NCBI RefSeq assembly: GCF_900128725.1
Contig: NZ_LT667500.1
Coordinates: 248,001 to 312,000, forward strand
From: Buchnera aphidicola
GTDB lineage: Bacteria; Pseudomonadota; Gammaproteobacteria; Enterobacterales; Enterobacteriaceae
Reading direction: 5' to 3'
Length of the DNA stretch: 64,000 nt
A model generated the notes under the pieces. It did no database searches. It saw only the letters and a program-made list of their open reading frames with translations, and was not told the DNA's origin. Position 1 is the first letter of the stretch, and the number at the start of each line of letters is the position of its first letter. Shown piece by piece: positions 27,741 to 38,162 of the stretch. Made by a program: the position numbers and the translations under genes.

Positions 27741-29136
27741 AACAATCAGACTTACCAATAGTTCTAGGATAAGGAATTGATTCTCGAATATTTTTAACCC
27801 CAGTAATAAATAAAATTAATCTCTCTACTCCTAACCCAAATCCAGCATGAGGAACGGTTCCATATCTACGTAAATCTCGATACCAATTATATTTTTCCCT
27901 ATGCAGCTTTACTTCACGCATTCGCGCATCTAAATAATTCATCCTATCTTCTCTTTCAGATCCTCCGATAATTTCACCAACTCTTGGAATAAGCACATCA
28001 AACGCAGATACAGTCTGATTATCACTATTCAAACGCATATAAAATGCTTTTAATAATTTTGGATAATTGCGAATCACAATCGGGGATTTAAAATAATCAT
28101 GTATTAAATATTTTTCTTGCTGAGCAGATAAATCTTCTCCCCAAGAGATATTGTCCTGAATAATATTTCCATTCTTTTTTATTATATTGACAACTTCAGT
28201 ATATTCAATTTGTATAAACTTCATGCATAAAAATTTATTCAAACGAGATATAAGATTAACGTTAATCGTTTTTTGCAAAAAAATCAAATCAGGAAGGCAG
28301 TTATCTAAAACATAACTGATTACATATTTTAATAATTTTTCAGAAAAACTAGATATTTGATCAATATCAGCAAAAGCTTTTTCTACTTCCAACATCCAAA
28401 ATTCTGATAAATGTTTTTTTGTATTAGAGTTTTCAGCTCTAAAAGTAGGACCGAGTGAATATACCTTAGACAAAGCGCACGCATAAGCTTCTAATGTCAA
28501 CTGACCAGAAACCGTTAAGAATACTTTTTTTCCAAAAAAATCTATTTTTTTTGCACCTTTGTTTTCTCCATGAAGATGATTACTGGTATCTAATAAAGAT
28601 ACTTTAAACATGGATCCGGCGCCTTCGGCATCAATGCTCGTGATAATTGGTGAAGATACCCACAAGTAATTATGATTCTGTAAAAATTGATTCAAAGAAT
28701 AAAAAACAGTATTTCGAATTCTAGAAACAACACTAATTAACCTTGTTCGGGGTCTTAAATGAAGAAAATTCCTCATATATTCTACAGTATGTTTTTTTGC
28801 TGATATAGGATATAATTCAGGACGATCAACCCACCCTAAAACCTCAATATTATGTGCATTAATTTCATATATTTGAAAATTTCCGTAAGAAAGCAACAAT
28901 TGACCTTCGACAGAAATAGAACAACCTGCAGTTAATTTAGTGATTTCAGTAAAATTTTGTAATAAAGATTTTTTAGCCACTACCTGAATTGTATGAGCAG
29001 ATGAACCGTCATATATAGTTAAAAAAGATATTCCTATTTTTGACGTTCTTTTGCTTCTCACCCATCCGTTTATAGTAACTAGCTTATTTACATAATTGTT
29101 TTTTGTATAAATATCAAAAATAGAAGCAGTTTTCAT
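27739..29136 (-). CDS. asnS: Asparaginyl-tRNA synthetase
   Basis: Class IIb synthetase that charges tRNA-Asn. The N-terminal OB domain carries TINGWVRSKRTSKIGISFL (about residues 21-39). The catalytic core follows with FWVSSP-like motif 1, TVSGQLTLEAYACALSKVYS, FRAENSNTKKHLSEFWMLE (motif 2) and GFGLGVERLILFITG (motif 3). The 465 residues compare with 466 in E. coli, and there is no sign of decay. AAGGAAGT-like sequence precedes the ATG. It converges with tatD across a long spacer. Confidence 0.96.
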   Translation of the reverse strand: MKTASIFDIYTKNNYVNKLVTINGWVRSKRTSKIGISFLTIYDGSSAHTIQVVAKKSLLQNFTEITKLTAGCSISVEGQLLLSYGNFQIYEINAHNIEVLGWVDRPELYPISAKKHTVEYMRNFLHLRPRTRLISVVSRIRNTVFYSLNQFLQNHNYLWVSSPIITSIDAEGAGSMFKVSLLDTSNHLHGENKGAKKIDFFGKKVFLTVSGQLTLEAYACALSKVYSLGPTFRAENSNTKKHLSEFWMLEVEKAFADIDQISSFSEKLLKYVISYVLDNCLPDLIFLQKTINVNLISRLNKFLCMKFIQIEYTEVVNIIKKNGNIIQDNISWGEDLSAQQEKYLIHDYFKSPIVIRNYPKLLKAFYMRLNSDNQTVSAFDVLIPRVGEIIGGSEREDRMNYLDARMREVKLHREKYNWYRDLRRYGTVPHAGFGLGVERLILFITGVKNIRESIPYPRTIGKSDC

Positions 29137-29541
29137 AATTACTTCCTTTCGTGTAAAATAAATATATATAATGTATAATTTTAGTTATACGATCTATTTA
29201 AATAGTCGTACCATAAAGCTGTATAGTTAATTCAAAAAATTTATATTCAGATAATTAAAAAAATTAAAAAATCAATTTTTATATTTATTGGAATCGATTT
29301 TGTAATAAAAGTTCGTTAAAAATATTTAATATCTATAAAAAATATTAACCATATAATTATCAATACAATTTATGTTAAAAATAAACAGTAAATATTATGT
29401 AAAAGCCAATAATGACCCTGGATATATATTAAAAAATAAAAAAATTATTAACAATAAATATATTTATATATATTAAGCTAATGATTAATCAAATCTCAGC
29501 ATGCATGTACTTAAGAATATTATATATGTTCTAAAATGTTT
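29137..29541. other. Noncoding spacer between asnS and trhO
   Basis: 405 bases without a gene. In pea-aphid Buchnera I recall pyrD near this position; nothing of it is recognisable. I see no other structure apart from AT-rich repeats. Confidence 0.45.
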
Positions 29542-30489
29542 TTATAAAAATAATTTTTTTTGACACTTTTCGCTACAACAAGAATCGAATTTTATAGAAC
29601 ATACCTTGCATTGAATAAATAAGCGATGGCAAAAATTATTAAAACAATTAATATGAACTCTATCTGTAAATTGATTACAGCTTATGCATTTAGAAAAAAT
29701 TTTATTGGTAACTTTTTTTGCTAAACGAGCATCAAAAACAAAAACTTTTCCCTGGAAATAATTTCGCAAATTATATTTTTTTACTTGTGTTAAATAACAT
29801 AAAATACCGCCATATATATGGTATACCTGAGAAAAACCATGGTTACGCAATAAAGCTGTAGCTTTTTCACAACGTATTCCACCGGTACAATATAAAATAA
29901 CTTTTTTTTCTTTGTATTGGTGTAGATATTTAGGAATTTTTTTTAACTGTTCTCGAAATGTTTGAGCAGGAACGGTAATTGAGTTAAAAAAATGCCCAAT
30001 TTCATATTCGTAACTGTTTCGCATATCCACTAAAACGCATGATTTATATAAAATATATTTGTTAATTAAATAGGCATTCAAATAAATTCCACGCTTTTTA
30101 TTATTAAAATAAAAATTATTAATCTGACTAGATATAATTTGTTTTTTTACCTTAACCCTCAAATCAAAAAATGTTTCTTTTTTATTTTCAAAAGAAGCAT
30201 TCATATACATTTTTTTAGTTTTAATATGAATACATTTAAAAAAATGCTTTATATAACTAAATTCAAAAAAGGGGATGCTAATCAATGCGTTGATCCCTTC
30301 TTCTGAAATATAAATGCGACCTAAAATATTTTTTTTTTCTAAGTTTAATTTTATTAAATAGCATAATTTTTTCGGATCTAAAATTATAAAATATTTATAA
30401 AAAGATAAAACAATACGCTTTTTGCAGCTGTAGTGAGAGTACACATTCTCCAAACAAGTATTCGAAATTAATTGAGTTTTTTTATACAT
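29542..30489 (-). CDS. trhO: tRNA uridine-34 hydroxylase TrhO (YceA), rhodanese fold
   Basis: Oxygen-dependent hydroxylation of U34 to ho5U in wobble positions. The N-terminal acylphosphatase-like domain (SFYKYFIILDPKK) is followed by a rhodanese domain with DMRNSYEYEIGHF and the active Cys in YCTGGIRCEKATALLR. The C-terminal cysteine-rich domain (CISCNQF, CKVC, CCSEKC) is present. It has 315 residues against 350 in E. coli; the missing part is the unconserved tail. The many in-frame A/T runs are intact. It lies 78 bases after valS on the same strand. Confidence 0.92.
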   Translation of the reverse strand: MYKKTQLISNTCLENVYSHYSCKKRIVLSFYKYFIILDPKKLCYLIKLNLEKKNILGRIYISEEGINALISIPFFEFSYIKHFFKCIHIKTKKMYMNASFENKKETFFDLRVKVKKQIISSQINNFYFNNKKRGIYLNAYLINKYILYKSCVLVDMRNSYEYEIGHFFNSITVPAQTFREQLKKIPKYLHQYKEKKVILYCTGGIRCEKATALLRNHGFSQVYHIYGGILCYLTQVKKYNLRNYFQGKVFVFDARLAKKVTNKIFSKCISCNQFTDRVHINCFNNFCHRLFIQCKVCSIKFDSCCSEKCQKKLFL

Positions 30490-30567
30490 AAAGCGAAATC
30501 CGTTTTATATTAGTAGAGAATATAAATATATGTACATATGTTACATACGACAACTTGATCAATGTTT

Positions 30568-33453
30568 TTATTTTAAACAATTAATATTTTTTTTTACTAA
30601 AACTTTTTTCTGAATATTAATCTTGTCTAAAATAGATATATCTTTATTTAAAAGAGATTTTTTTTCTAAAATTAAATGTTTAGGAGCACGAATTAAGAAT
30701 TGTTTATTGCATAATAAGCTGCCTGTACGCTGAATGGATTGCTCTAATAATCGAATTCTTTTATTCAAACGCTGTAATTCTATGTTAATGTCTAAAAAAG
30801 AACTAATTTCCACAAATATTTCAACATCCTCAATAATCCGAATAATAGAAGATGGAATTTGATCTATTTCCTTGATTTCTACCATCTCTTCTAAATAAGC
30901 CATTTTTTTTAATACTGTATAGTTTTCAAAAATAAATACTCTTTTTTTATAAGACAAATTTCTTATATATATTTTTAATACAGCATTATATGAAACTTTT
31001 GTGTCTACTCGAATGCAGCGTAGAACAGAAATTATTTTTTGAAACCATTTCATACACTTTGTAGCATACACGTTATTTAACGATTTATTATATTGAGGAA
31101 TAGAGTTTACAACAATGATTGATTTATATATAGGTTGTAATGCTTGCAAACAATTCCAAATATATATAGTAATAAACGGCATGATCGGATGTAACAATAA
31201 TAGAAGTATACTCAGAACATGAAATAGAGTGTATGTAATGGATTGAATCTCATAATTTTTCCCATATTTTAAAATGGGCTTAATGAGTTCTAAATATTGA
31301 TCACAAAATTTATGCCATATAAATTTGTGTAATAAAACTGACAAATTATCAAATCGAAAAACCTTCATCGCTATATGATATTTTTTACATACATCATTTA
31401 ACTCACTAAAAATCCATTTATCTAATAAGCAAGTATTGAAGTAATTATTTTGACTATAATTATTTTGACCAGCATTCTTTTTAATATGCTTAATAACAAA
31501 ACGACTCGCATTCCAAATTTTATTACAGAAATTTTGGTATCCTTGTAAACGACTCATGTCCCAGTTAATATTCCTGCTTGTAGATGCTAAAGATAAAAAA
31601 GTATATCTCAAGGCGTCTGTGCTATGGGCAGAAATTCCCTCTGGAAAATTTTTTATAGTACTTAATCTAATAGTATTGAGTGCATCAGGGTTAATTAAAT
31701 TTTTTGTTCTTTTTTTTATTAATTTTAATAAACTAATGCCATTAATCATGTCCAAGGGGTCCAAAATATTTCCGTAAGACTTTGACATCTTTTTTCCGGA
31801 TTCGTCTCGTATCAATCCGGTAATATACACAGTTTTAAAGGGAATTTGGGGTTTTCCGTTTTTATCCTTGATCATATACATAGTAATCATAACCATTCTA
31901 GCAATCCAAAAAAAAATAATGTCAAATCCGCAAACAAGAACATCGGTAGGATGAAACGTTAATAATTTTTCAGAATTACCAGGCCACCCTAAACCAGCAA
32001 ACGTCCATAAGCTCGAAGAAAACCAAGTGTCTAAAACGTCGGGGTCTTGGTATAAGCCGACACTGCTATCTAAAGAATACTCTTTGCGAATAGACTGTTC
32101 GTTTTCTCCTACATAAATGTTTTTGTTTATATCATACCATACCGGAATACGATGCCCCCACCACAATTGTCGCGAAATACACCAATCTTGAATATTATTC
32201 ATCCAAGCTAAATACATATTTTTATATTGATGCGGTATAAAAATAATCTTTTTTTCTTTTACTGCCTGAATTGCTAATGAGGATAAGGCTTTGGCATTTA
32301 AATACCATTGATTAGTTAGCATTGGCTCTAAAATAACCCCACTTCTATCTCCGTGAGGAACACTAGCTTCATGCTTAATAACTTTTTTAATAAAACCTGT
32401 AGCCTTTAAAATCAGTAAAATTTTTTTTCTTGCAATCAAGCGATCATGATTTTGTAAATTTTTTGGAACTTGATTATCAAAAATAGATATCTTTTTTCCA
32501 TTATAATCCAATATATTAAAGGTTTTTCGTATTTTGCCATCTCTTGTAAAAATATTAATCATAGGTAACTTATTGCGCTGACCAATATCATAATCATGAA
32601 AATCATGAGCTGGTGTAATTTTTACACAACCCGTTCCCTTCAACATATCTATCGAAGCATCGCTAATAATAGGGATTATACGATTTAATATAGGAACTAA
32701 AACATACTTTCCGATATATTTTAAGTATCGACTATCCTCAGGATGTACAGCTAATGCAGTATCCCCTAGTAAAGTTTCAGGTCGAGTAGTAGCTACAATC
32801 ACTCCGCCTTTATTTAATAGATTATATTTTTTCTCTACAAAAGCGTACCGAATATACCACATATTTGTTTGACAAATTTTGTTCTCTACCTCGAGATCCG
32901 AAATAACTGTCCTAAAATGTATATCCCAGTGAACTAATTTTTTACGCCTATAAATTAGTCCATCTCTATATAACGTGATAAAGACTTTTTTTACAGCTTC
33001 CGAAAAATTCGAATCTAGCGTAAACCGAACAGAATTCCAGTCAATTAAATGTCCTAATCTTTTTATTTGTTTAAACATTATTAATTCAGATTTTTTTTTC
33101 CAATGGAAAATTTTGTTTATAAACTCTTTCCTGGAATACGAATTTTTGTCTTTACCCTCTTTTCTTAACAAATAACGCTCTACGACCATTTGTGTCGCAA
33201 TACCAGCATGATCTGTCCCCATTTGTAATAATGTATTTTTTCCAAGCATGCGATGATATCGCGTTATAACATCCATAATAGTTTGCTGAAATGCATGACC
33301 CATATGCAAATAACCGGTTATATTGGGAGGCGGAACCATAACGCAAAAACTATCAGAAGATATTTTTCTTTCAGAATGAAAAAAAAATTCATTTTTTTTT
33401 AAGTATTTTTGTATTTTTTTTTCTATTAATTGAAAATTATAATGTTTTTCCAT
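30568..33453 (-). CDS. valS: Valyl-tRNA synthetase
   Basis: Class I synthetase that charges tRNA-Val. The HIGH-type signature PPPNITGYLHMGH is near residue 45, the editing domain contains VATTRPETLLGDTALAVHPE, the segment WCISRQLWWGHRIPVWYD is typical, and the KMSKS loop GKKMSKSYGN is near residue 560. The C-terminal coiled coil is also present. I chose the ATG at 33453 (961 residues) because it gives MEKHYN like E. coli MEKTYN and has AGAG nearby; the frame is open eight codons further, without a ribosome binding site. The holC and pepA genes that neighbour valS elsewhere are absent. Confidence 0.95.
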   Translation of the reverse strand: MEKHYNFQLIEKKIQKYLKKNEFFFHSERKISSDSFCVMVPPPNITGYLHMGHAFQQTIMDVITRYHRMLGKNTLLQMGTDHAGIATQMVVERYLLRKEGKDKNSYSRKEFINKIFHWKKKSELIMFKQIKRLGHLIDWNSVRFTLDSNFSEAVKKVFITLYRDGLIYRRKKLVHWDIHFRTVISDLEVENKICQTNMWYIRYAFVEKKYNLLNKGGVIVATTRPETLLGDTALAVHPEDSRYLKYIGKYVLVPILNRIIPIISDASIDMLKGTGCVKITPAHDFHDYDIGQRNKLPMINIFTRDGKIRKTFNILDYNGKKISIFDNQVPKNLQNHDRLIARKKILLILKATGFIKKVIKHEASVPHGDRSGVILEPMLTNQWYLNAKALSSLAIQAVKEKKIIFIPHQYKNMYLAWMNNIQDWCISRQLWWGHRIPVWYDINKNIYVGENEQSIRKEYSLDSSVGLYQDPDVLDTWFSSSLWTFAGLGWPGNSEKLLTFHPTDVLVCGFDIIFFWIARMVMITMYMIKDKNGKPQIPFKTVYITGLIRDESGKKMSKSYGNILDPLDMINGISLLKLIKKRTKNLINPDALNTIRLSTIKNFPEGISAHSTDALRYTFLSLASTSRNINWDMSRLQGYQNFCNKIWNASRFVIKHIKKNAGQNNYSQNNYFNTCLLDKWIFSELNDVCKKYHIAMKVFRFDNLSVLLHKFIWHKFCDQYLELIKPILKYGKNYEIQSITYTLFHVLSILLLLLHPIMPFITIYIWNCLQALQPIYKSIIVVNSIPQYNKSLNNVYATKCMKWFQKIISVLRCIRVDTKVSYNAVLKIYIRNLSYKKRVFIFENYTVLKKMAYLEEMVEIKEIDQIPSSIIRIIEDVEIFVEISSFLDINIELQRLNKRIRLLEQSIQRTGSLLCNKQFLIRAPKHLILEKKSLLNKDISILDKINIQKKVLVKKNINCLK

Positions 33454-34590
33454 AATCTCTATAATCACATCGCTCATTTATTTTTAAAAAAATAAAAATT
33501 TTTATATGTTAAAAACTAATAAAAACATGTATTTTACACTACATTATAAATATAAAATAATATAGAAATTTCTATCCCAGTTATTTAACTGCTATCAAGA
33601 AAAATAAATAATTTTTTAAAATAAAAACTTTATTTTATTAATAACACTGTGTTAATATTAACTACTAATATCAAAAAAAGTAAACAGGAGTGAACTGAAA
33701 TATATGTTTTCATTAAATATATAAATTTAGATATATGTATATTTCTAAAAAATTTACTATATAGTTAGAATAGCGCTAACAATAAAATATTATTTTATAT
33801 ATTATACCCGCTTGCCTAGTTACATCAATCAATCGAATAAATGTTTATATAATATATATCATTCAATTATGATTTTGATATCTATCAAATATTATAGCAT
33901 AATAACGGTTATTATAATTTACTCTAGCCGTGCCATACGATTAAAAAAATATACTTTAAAACTAACATAAGAAAAATGGTTACAATGAAATAATTCTTAA
34001 ATTTATCAGTATAGCTATACTCAACAAACTCGTATATCTATGCTCAAGCATTGTCTTTTATCATACTTTCGTGGTGTTAAAACTTAAAAATATAAGCGTT
34101 CGAAAGATAATCGTTTTTTTTATCTTTTTTTAATAAAATTATCTATATATATAAATTAATAAATTGTTAGTTTATCATTAATTAGTAAAAAAAAACTATT
34201 TTTTTCGCTTTGGCGCCAAAAGAAAAAAATTAAAAAAAACCGCGTTCTAAATAATCTATGCAAAAAAGCCCTTAAAAATTAAAATTTATACTAAAATATA
34301 AACCCATTTTTTACGTATTCAGATTTTTTCTCTGTATAAGAAAAAGTGTGTAATAAAACAATTAAAGATTCATAATATAAACCAAAAAAATATTTAAAAT
34401 CTAAATTTTTCAGGTATTCATAAATATTCATAATTAAATTAATATTATTAATTTTTGATATTCATAAGCAATTATACATATAATATGTATATATCAGAAT
34501 AATAAACAAAAACACTTTTACAAAATAAATTGTACATATCGCTGCATATTACCCATTATGCAAATAAAAAAATATATATAAGAGAAACAC
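33454..34590. other. Eroded spacer between valS and argI
   Basis: About 1.1 kb with no gene on either strand, between two divergent genes. pepA (leucyl aminopeptidase) stands between valS and argI in pea-aphid Buchnera as I recall; I could not find its NTDAEGR motif. A strong palindrome at 34199-34228 stands out. The promoters of both flanking genes should lie here. Confidence 0.5.
34199..34228. repeat. Near-perfect palindrome, possible bidirectional terminator relic
   Basis: Seven T, then CGC, then the perfect palindrome TTTGGCGCCAAA (34209-34220), then AG and seven A. The GC core flanked by T and A runs has the form of a two-way terminator. It sits in noncoding DNA about 370 bases before argI. 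Confidence 0.45.
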
Positions 34591-35604
34591 ATGAAAACAT
34601 TATATAAAAAAAGCTGTCTAAATCTATCTAGCTTTACAAAAAAAGAAATCATTTATTTGGTAAAATTGTCACAATTGTTTAAAAAAAAAAAAGAAAGAAA
34701 AATGGAAAAACAATATCTTAAAAAAATAAATATAGCATTAATTTTTGAAAAACAATCTACCCGCACTAGGTGTGCATTTGAAATAGCTGCTTACGATCAA
34801 GGAGCCAACACCACCTATTTGGGCCCAAACGATACACATATAGGATACAAGGAATCAATAAAAGATTCAGCTAAAGTATTGGGAAAATTATACGACGGAA
34901 TACAATATCGAGGTTTTTCTGATCGAGTGCTCGAAGATTTTAATAGATATGCAAAAGTACCTGTATGGAACGGACTAACCAATACTTTTCATCCTACTCA
35001 AATATTAGCAGATTTGATTACAATAAAAGAAACCTATCCGGATGTTCCGTTAAAAAAAATTAAATGCGCTTATGTCGGTGATGCGCAAAATAATATATGT
35101 AATACTTTAGTAGAAGCATCAAATATTACTGGTTTACAAGTTAATATTGTGGCCCCTAAGTTATACTGGCCTAAAAAAAATATTTTTTTAAAAAATGATA
35201 TTAATACTACTCAAAAAAATAACATTAAATATACTGAAAATATTCAACAAGGCGTTCAAAACGTTGATTTTATTTATACAGACGTATGGGTTTCTATGGG
35301 AGAAAAAGAAGAACGATGGGAAAAAAAAATACATGATCTTTATCCGTATCAAGTTAATAAAAAAATGTTAGACATGACAAATAATCCCAATATAAAAATA
35401 TTACATTGTTTACCAGCTCTACATAACAAAAAATCTATTGTAGGATTAAAAATATGTAATAAATTTAATTTAAATAATGGACTAGAGATTAGTAGCGAGG
35501 TATTTAATTCCCATATAAATCTTAGTTTTCAGCAGTCCGAAAATCGATTACATAGTATTAAAGCATTATTAGTGTCATGTTTATCTAAACAAAAATTCTT
35601 TTAA
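34591..35604 (+). CDS. argI: Ornithine carbamoyltransferase
   Basis: Sixth step of arginine synthesis: carbamoyl phosphate plus ornithine to citrulline. Carbamoyl-phosphate binding STRTR is at residues 56-60, HPTQ near 137, the ornithine loop DVWVSMG near 232, and HCLPA near 273. It has 337 residues (334 in E. coli). An AGAGAAAC before the ATG is a plausible ribosome binding site. Arginine is one of the amino acids Buchnera supplies to aphids, so the gene is expected to be functional. Confidence 0.96.
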   Translation: MKTLYKKSCLNLSSFTKKEIIYLVKLSQLFKKKKERKMEKQYLKKINIALIFEKQSTRTRCAFEIAAYDQGANTTYLGPNDTHIGYKESIKDSAKVLGKLYDGIQYRGFSDRVLEDFNRYAKVPVWNGLTNTFHPTQILADLITIKETYPDVPLKKIKCAYVGDAQNNICNTLVEASNITGLQVNIVAPKLYWPKKNIFLKNDINTTQKNNIKYTENIQQGVQNVDFIYTDVWVSMGEKEERWEKKIHDLYPYQVNKKMLDMTNNPNIKILHCLPALHNKKSIVGLKICNKFNLNNGLEISSEVFNSHINLSFQQSENRLHSIKALLVSCLSKQKFF

Positions 35605-35695
35605 CAAATAGAATAAAAATATACTATTTTTATTCACAAAAAATATAAAATAATATATTTTTATTACAAAAATATACAAAATATTAGGAAATCAC

Positions 35696-36076
35696 GTGCT
35701 CAAGAAAAAATATATTTTAAATAAAACATTTGGACCTTATTCACCTATTATTCAGGTAAATAATTTATTTTTTATTTCCGGTCAAATTCCTATATATCAC
35801 AGGACTGGCGTTATCCCTGATAATCTATACGAACAAACAAGTTTGGCGTTAAATAATATTCGCGTTTTATTAAAAAAAAGTAATTTACATATAAGAAATA
35901 TTGTCAAGATAACTATTTTTACAACAAAAATAAACCAATTAAATGAAATTAATTTATCTTATCAAGAGTTTTTTAACAAATATACTCTAAAATATCCCGC
36001 AAGATCATGTATAGGTATATCCGCATTACCCAAAAAGGTAGATATAGAAATTGAAGCTATTGCTGCAATATTATAA
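35696..36076 (+). CDS. ridA: RidA family 2-iminobutanoate/2-iminopropanoate deaminase
   Basis: Hydrolyses reactive imines formed by threonine dehydratase and other PLP enzymes, protecting branched-chain amino acid synthesis. The start is GTG at 35696 with AGGA six bases upstream. The trimer-forming core FFISGQIPI and the substrate-binding Arg in YPARSCIGISALP (about residues 100-112) are kept. It has 126 residues (128 in E. coli). It follows argI directly; pyrB and pyrI, which lie between them in relatives, are missing. Confidence 0.94.
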   Translation: MLKKKYILNKTFGPYSPIIQVNNLFFISGQIPIYHRTGVIPDNLYEQTSLALNNIRVLLKKSNLHIRNIVKITIFTTKINQLNEINLSYQEFFNKYTLKYPARSCIGISALPKKVDIEIEAIAAIL

Positions 36077-36085
36077 TAACAACAT

Positions 36086-36102
36086 ATGCCACTGAGTGGC
36101 AT
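36086..36102 (+). terminator. Short hairpin after ridA
   Basis: ATGCCAC and GTGGCAT form a perfect 7-pair stem with a 3-base loop, nine bases past the ridA stop. The following bases are AT-rich but not a pure T run. Confidence 0.45.
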
Positions 36103-36135
36103 AATATATAAAATCGTATTTTAATAAGCATCCAG

Positions 36136-36156
36136 TTTCTCTAGAAAATAGAGAAA
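36136..36156 (-). terminator. Hairpin immediately after deaD
   Basis: TTTCTCTA and TAGAGAAA pair perfectly with a 5-base loop, touching the deaD stop codon. It probably protects or ends the deaD mRNA; no T run follows on the minus strand. Confidence 0.45.
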
Positions 36157-37887
36157 TTACTTATTCTTATAATTTTGATATTTTCGAGCGCTTTTCTTTC
36201 TATTTCTCTCTAAAGACGCGCTTATAGGAATAATTTTGATATTAATCGCTTTATTTAAAATTCGTGTATTTAATAATCGTACTAACAAGCGCTTGGAATG
36301 ACTCTTTGGGAGCTCTATAGTAGAATAATTCGAAAATAAGCGAATATTACCAATCAAGCGGCTACTAATATCTCCTTCATTAGCGATGGCTCCTACAATA
36401 TGACGCACCTCCACTCCATCACTGCGACCCACTTCAATGCGAAATACTTGAAAATCTTCCAGTTTCTTACGATTATAAATAGATCGAGAGTTAGTTTGTT
36501 TTATAAATCTATTTTTATTACTCCAAGACGGATTATTTCTGCCATGAAAAGAAAGAACAGGGTATTTTTTATCAGAGGGTATAATTAGCGGGCGCTCGCC
36601 TTGAGCTAACTTTAATAAGGCTGCAGAAAGTTTTTCAAAATCCCAACCATCAATTAAATTTAATTTTAATAATAAGGACTGATATAAATATAAATCAGAA
36701 CTATTTAACGCATCTTGTACTTTTTTGGAGAAACTTTTCAACCTATATTCTGCTAGTACTTCAGATTTTGGCAACTGCACTTCCGGAATAGAGTGTTGAA
36801 TGACTCTTTCAATATTTCTTAATAATCTACGTTCACGATATTCCACAAACAACAAGGCTCGACCAGTTCTTCCTGCTCGACCAGTTCTTCCGATACGATG
36901 AACATAAGACTCTGCGTCCATGGGAATATCATAGTTAATGACAAAGCTAATCCTATCTACATCCAAGCCTCTAGCTGCTACATCTGTTGCAATTAATACA
37001 TCTAATTGACCATTTTTTAATCGCTCTAGAGTTTGTTCTCTCAGTACCTGATTCATGTCACCGTTTAGAGCAGAACTGTTGTATCCATTTTTTTCTAATG
37101 CCTCAGACACTTCCAAAGTAGCGCTTTTTGTTCGAACAAAAATAATGGTTGCAGAAAAATCTTCTACTTCTAAAAATCGAATTAAAGCATCAGTCTTTTT
37201 CCCTCGCACTATCCAATAACTTTGTTGTATGTCAGGACGCGTATTACCGGTAGACTGTATTTTAACTTCTTTTGGAGAGCTCATAAAACGCTTAGATATT
37301 CTTCGAATAGCTTCTGGCATGGTAGCTGAAAATAATGCTGTTTGATGTGTTTTAGGAATTTTGGACATAATAGTCTCGACGTCTTCTATAAAACCCATGC
37401 GCAACATTTCATCAGCTTCATCTAGTACTAGGCTTTTTAAATGAGTTAAACTCAGCGTATTTCTTTTCAAGTGATCTAATAATCGACCCGGAGTACCTAC
37501 AATGATTTGAGGTCCTTTTCGCAGGGCTTGAAGCTGAATTTCATATCTTTGACCCCCGTATAGCGCTAACACCTGTATTCCAAATAGATATTTAGAAAAA
37601 TCAGAAAAAGATTTAGCGACTTGTATAGCTAATTCGCGAGTAGGAACTAAAACTAAAATCTGAGAACGTTTTAAAGAAACTTCAATATTATTCAATAAAG
37701 GTAAAGCAAAAGCAGCGGTTTTTCCGCTTCCCGTTTGAGCCATACCTAAAACATCTTTTCCTAATAACAAATCAGGAATACATGCAGATTGAATGGGAGA
37801 GGGTTTTACATATCCTAATCCTTCTAAAGATTTTATTAAACAGGAATTAAGATCGAAAAAAGAAAAAGAGTTATAGTTTTGAGCCAT
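36157..37887 (-). CDS. deaD: DEAD-box RNA helicase DeaD (CsdA)
   Basis: ATP-dependent RNA helicase in ribosome assembly and cold-adapted mRNA decay. All helicase motifs are present: MAQTGSGKT (Walker A), [31 protein letters not shown] (DEAD), LFSATMPE (SAT), [11 protein letters not shown] and [13 protein letters not shown]. The C-terminal RNA-binding DbpA-like domain ([20 protein letters not shown]) is kept, but the long Gly/Arg tail of E. coli is gone, so it has 576 residues instead of about 629. The start is the ATG at 37887 (MAQNYN), preferred over a TTG 18 codons upstream. Confidence 0.95.
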   Translation of the reverse strand: MAQNYNSFSFFDLNSCLIKSLEGLGYVKPSPIQSACIPDLLLGKDVLGMAQTGSGKTAAFALPLLNNIEVSLKRSQILVLVPTRELAIQVAKSFSDFSKYLFGIQVLALYGGQRYEIQLQALRKGPQIIVGTPGRLLDHLKRNTLSLTHLKSLVLDEADEMLRMGFIEDVETIMSKIPKTHQTALFSATMPEAIRRISKRFMSSPKEVKIQSTGNTRPDIQQSYWIVRGKKTDALIRFLEVEDFSATIIFVRTKSATLEVSEALEKNGYNSSALNGDMNQVLREQTLERLKNGQLDVLIATDVAARGLDVDRISFVINYDIPMDAESYVHRIGRTGRAGRTGRALLFVEYRERRLLRNIERVIQHSIPEVQLPKSEVLAEYRLKSFSKKVQDALNSSDLYLYQSLLLKLNLIDGWDFEKLSAALLKLAQGERPLIIPSDKKYPVLSFHGRNNPSWSNKNRFIKQTNSRSIYNRKKLEDFQVFRIEVGRSDGVEVRHIVGAIANEGDISSRLIGNIRLFSNYSTIELPKSHSKRLLVRLLNTRILNKAINIKIIPISASLERNRKKSARKYQNYKNK

Positions 37888-38162
37888 GCAGAGTATAAGC
37901 CTCTTATGTTGCAATAACGGCCAGTCTACTACACAACTCAATAAGAAAATTTTTACTTATTTTCATTAAAGAGCATAAACCGGCTAAATTGAATGTATAT
38001 ATATTTTTAGGAAAATAAATTCTTTTAATACAAAATTTTTAAATATTTAATAGTTGCAAAAATTAGTAAAATTTAATTATACAATAAAATAAAAAAATAA
38101 GATAGTCCATATATTTATGTCAAATAAAAACCCATAAACTCAAATAACATATATCTACTTAT

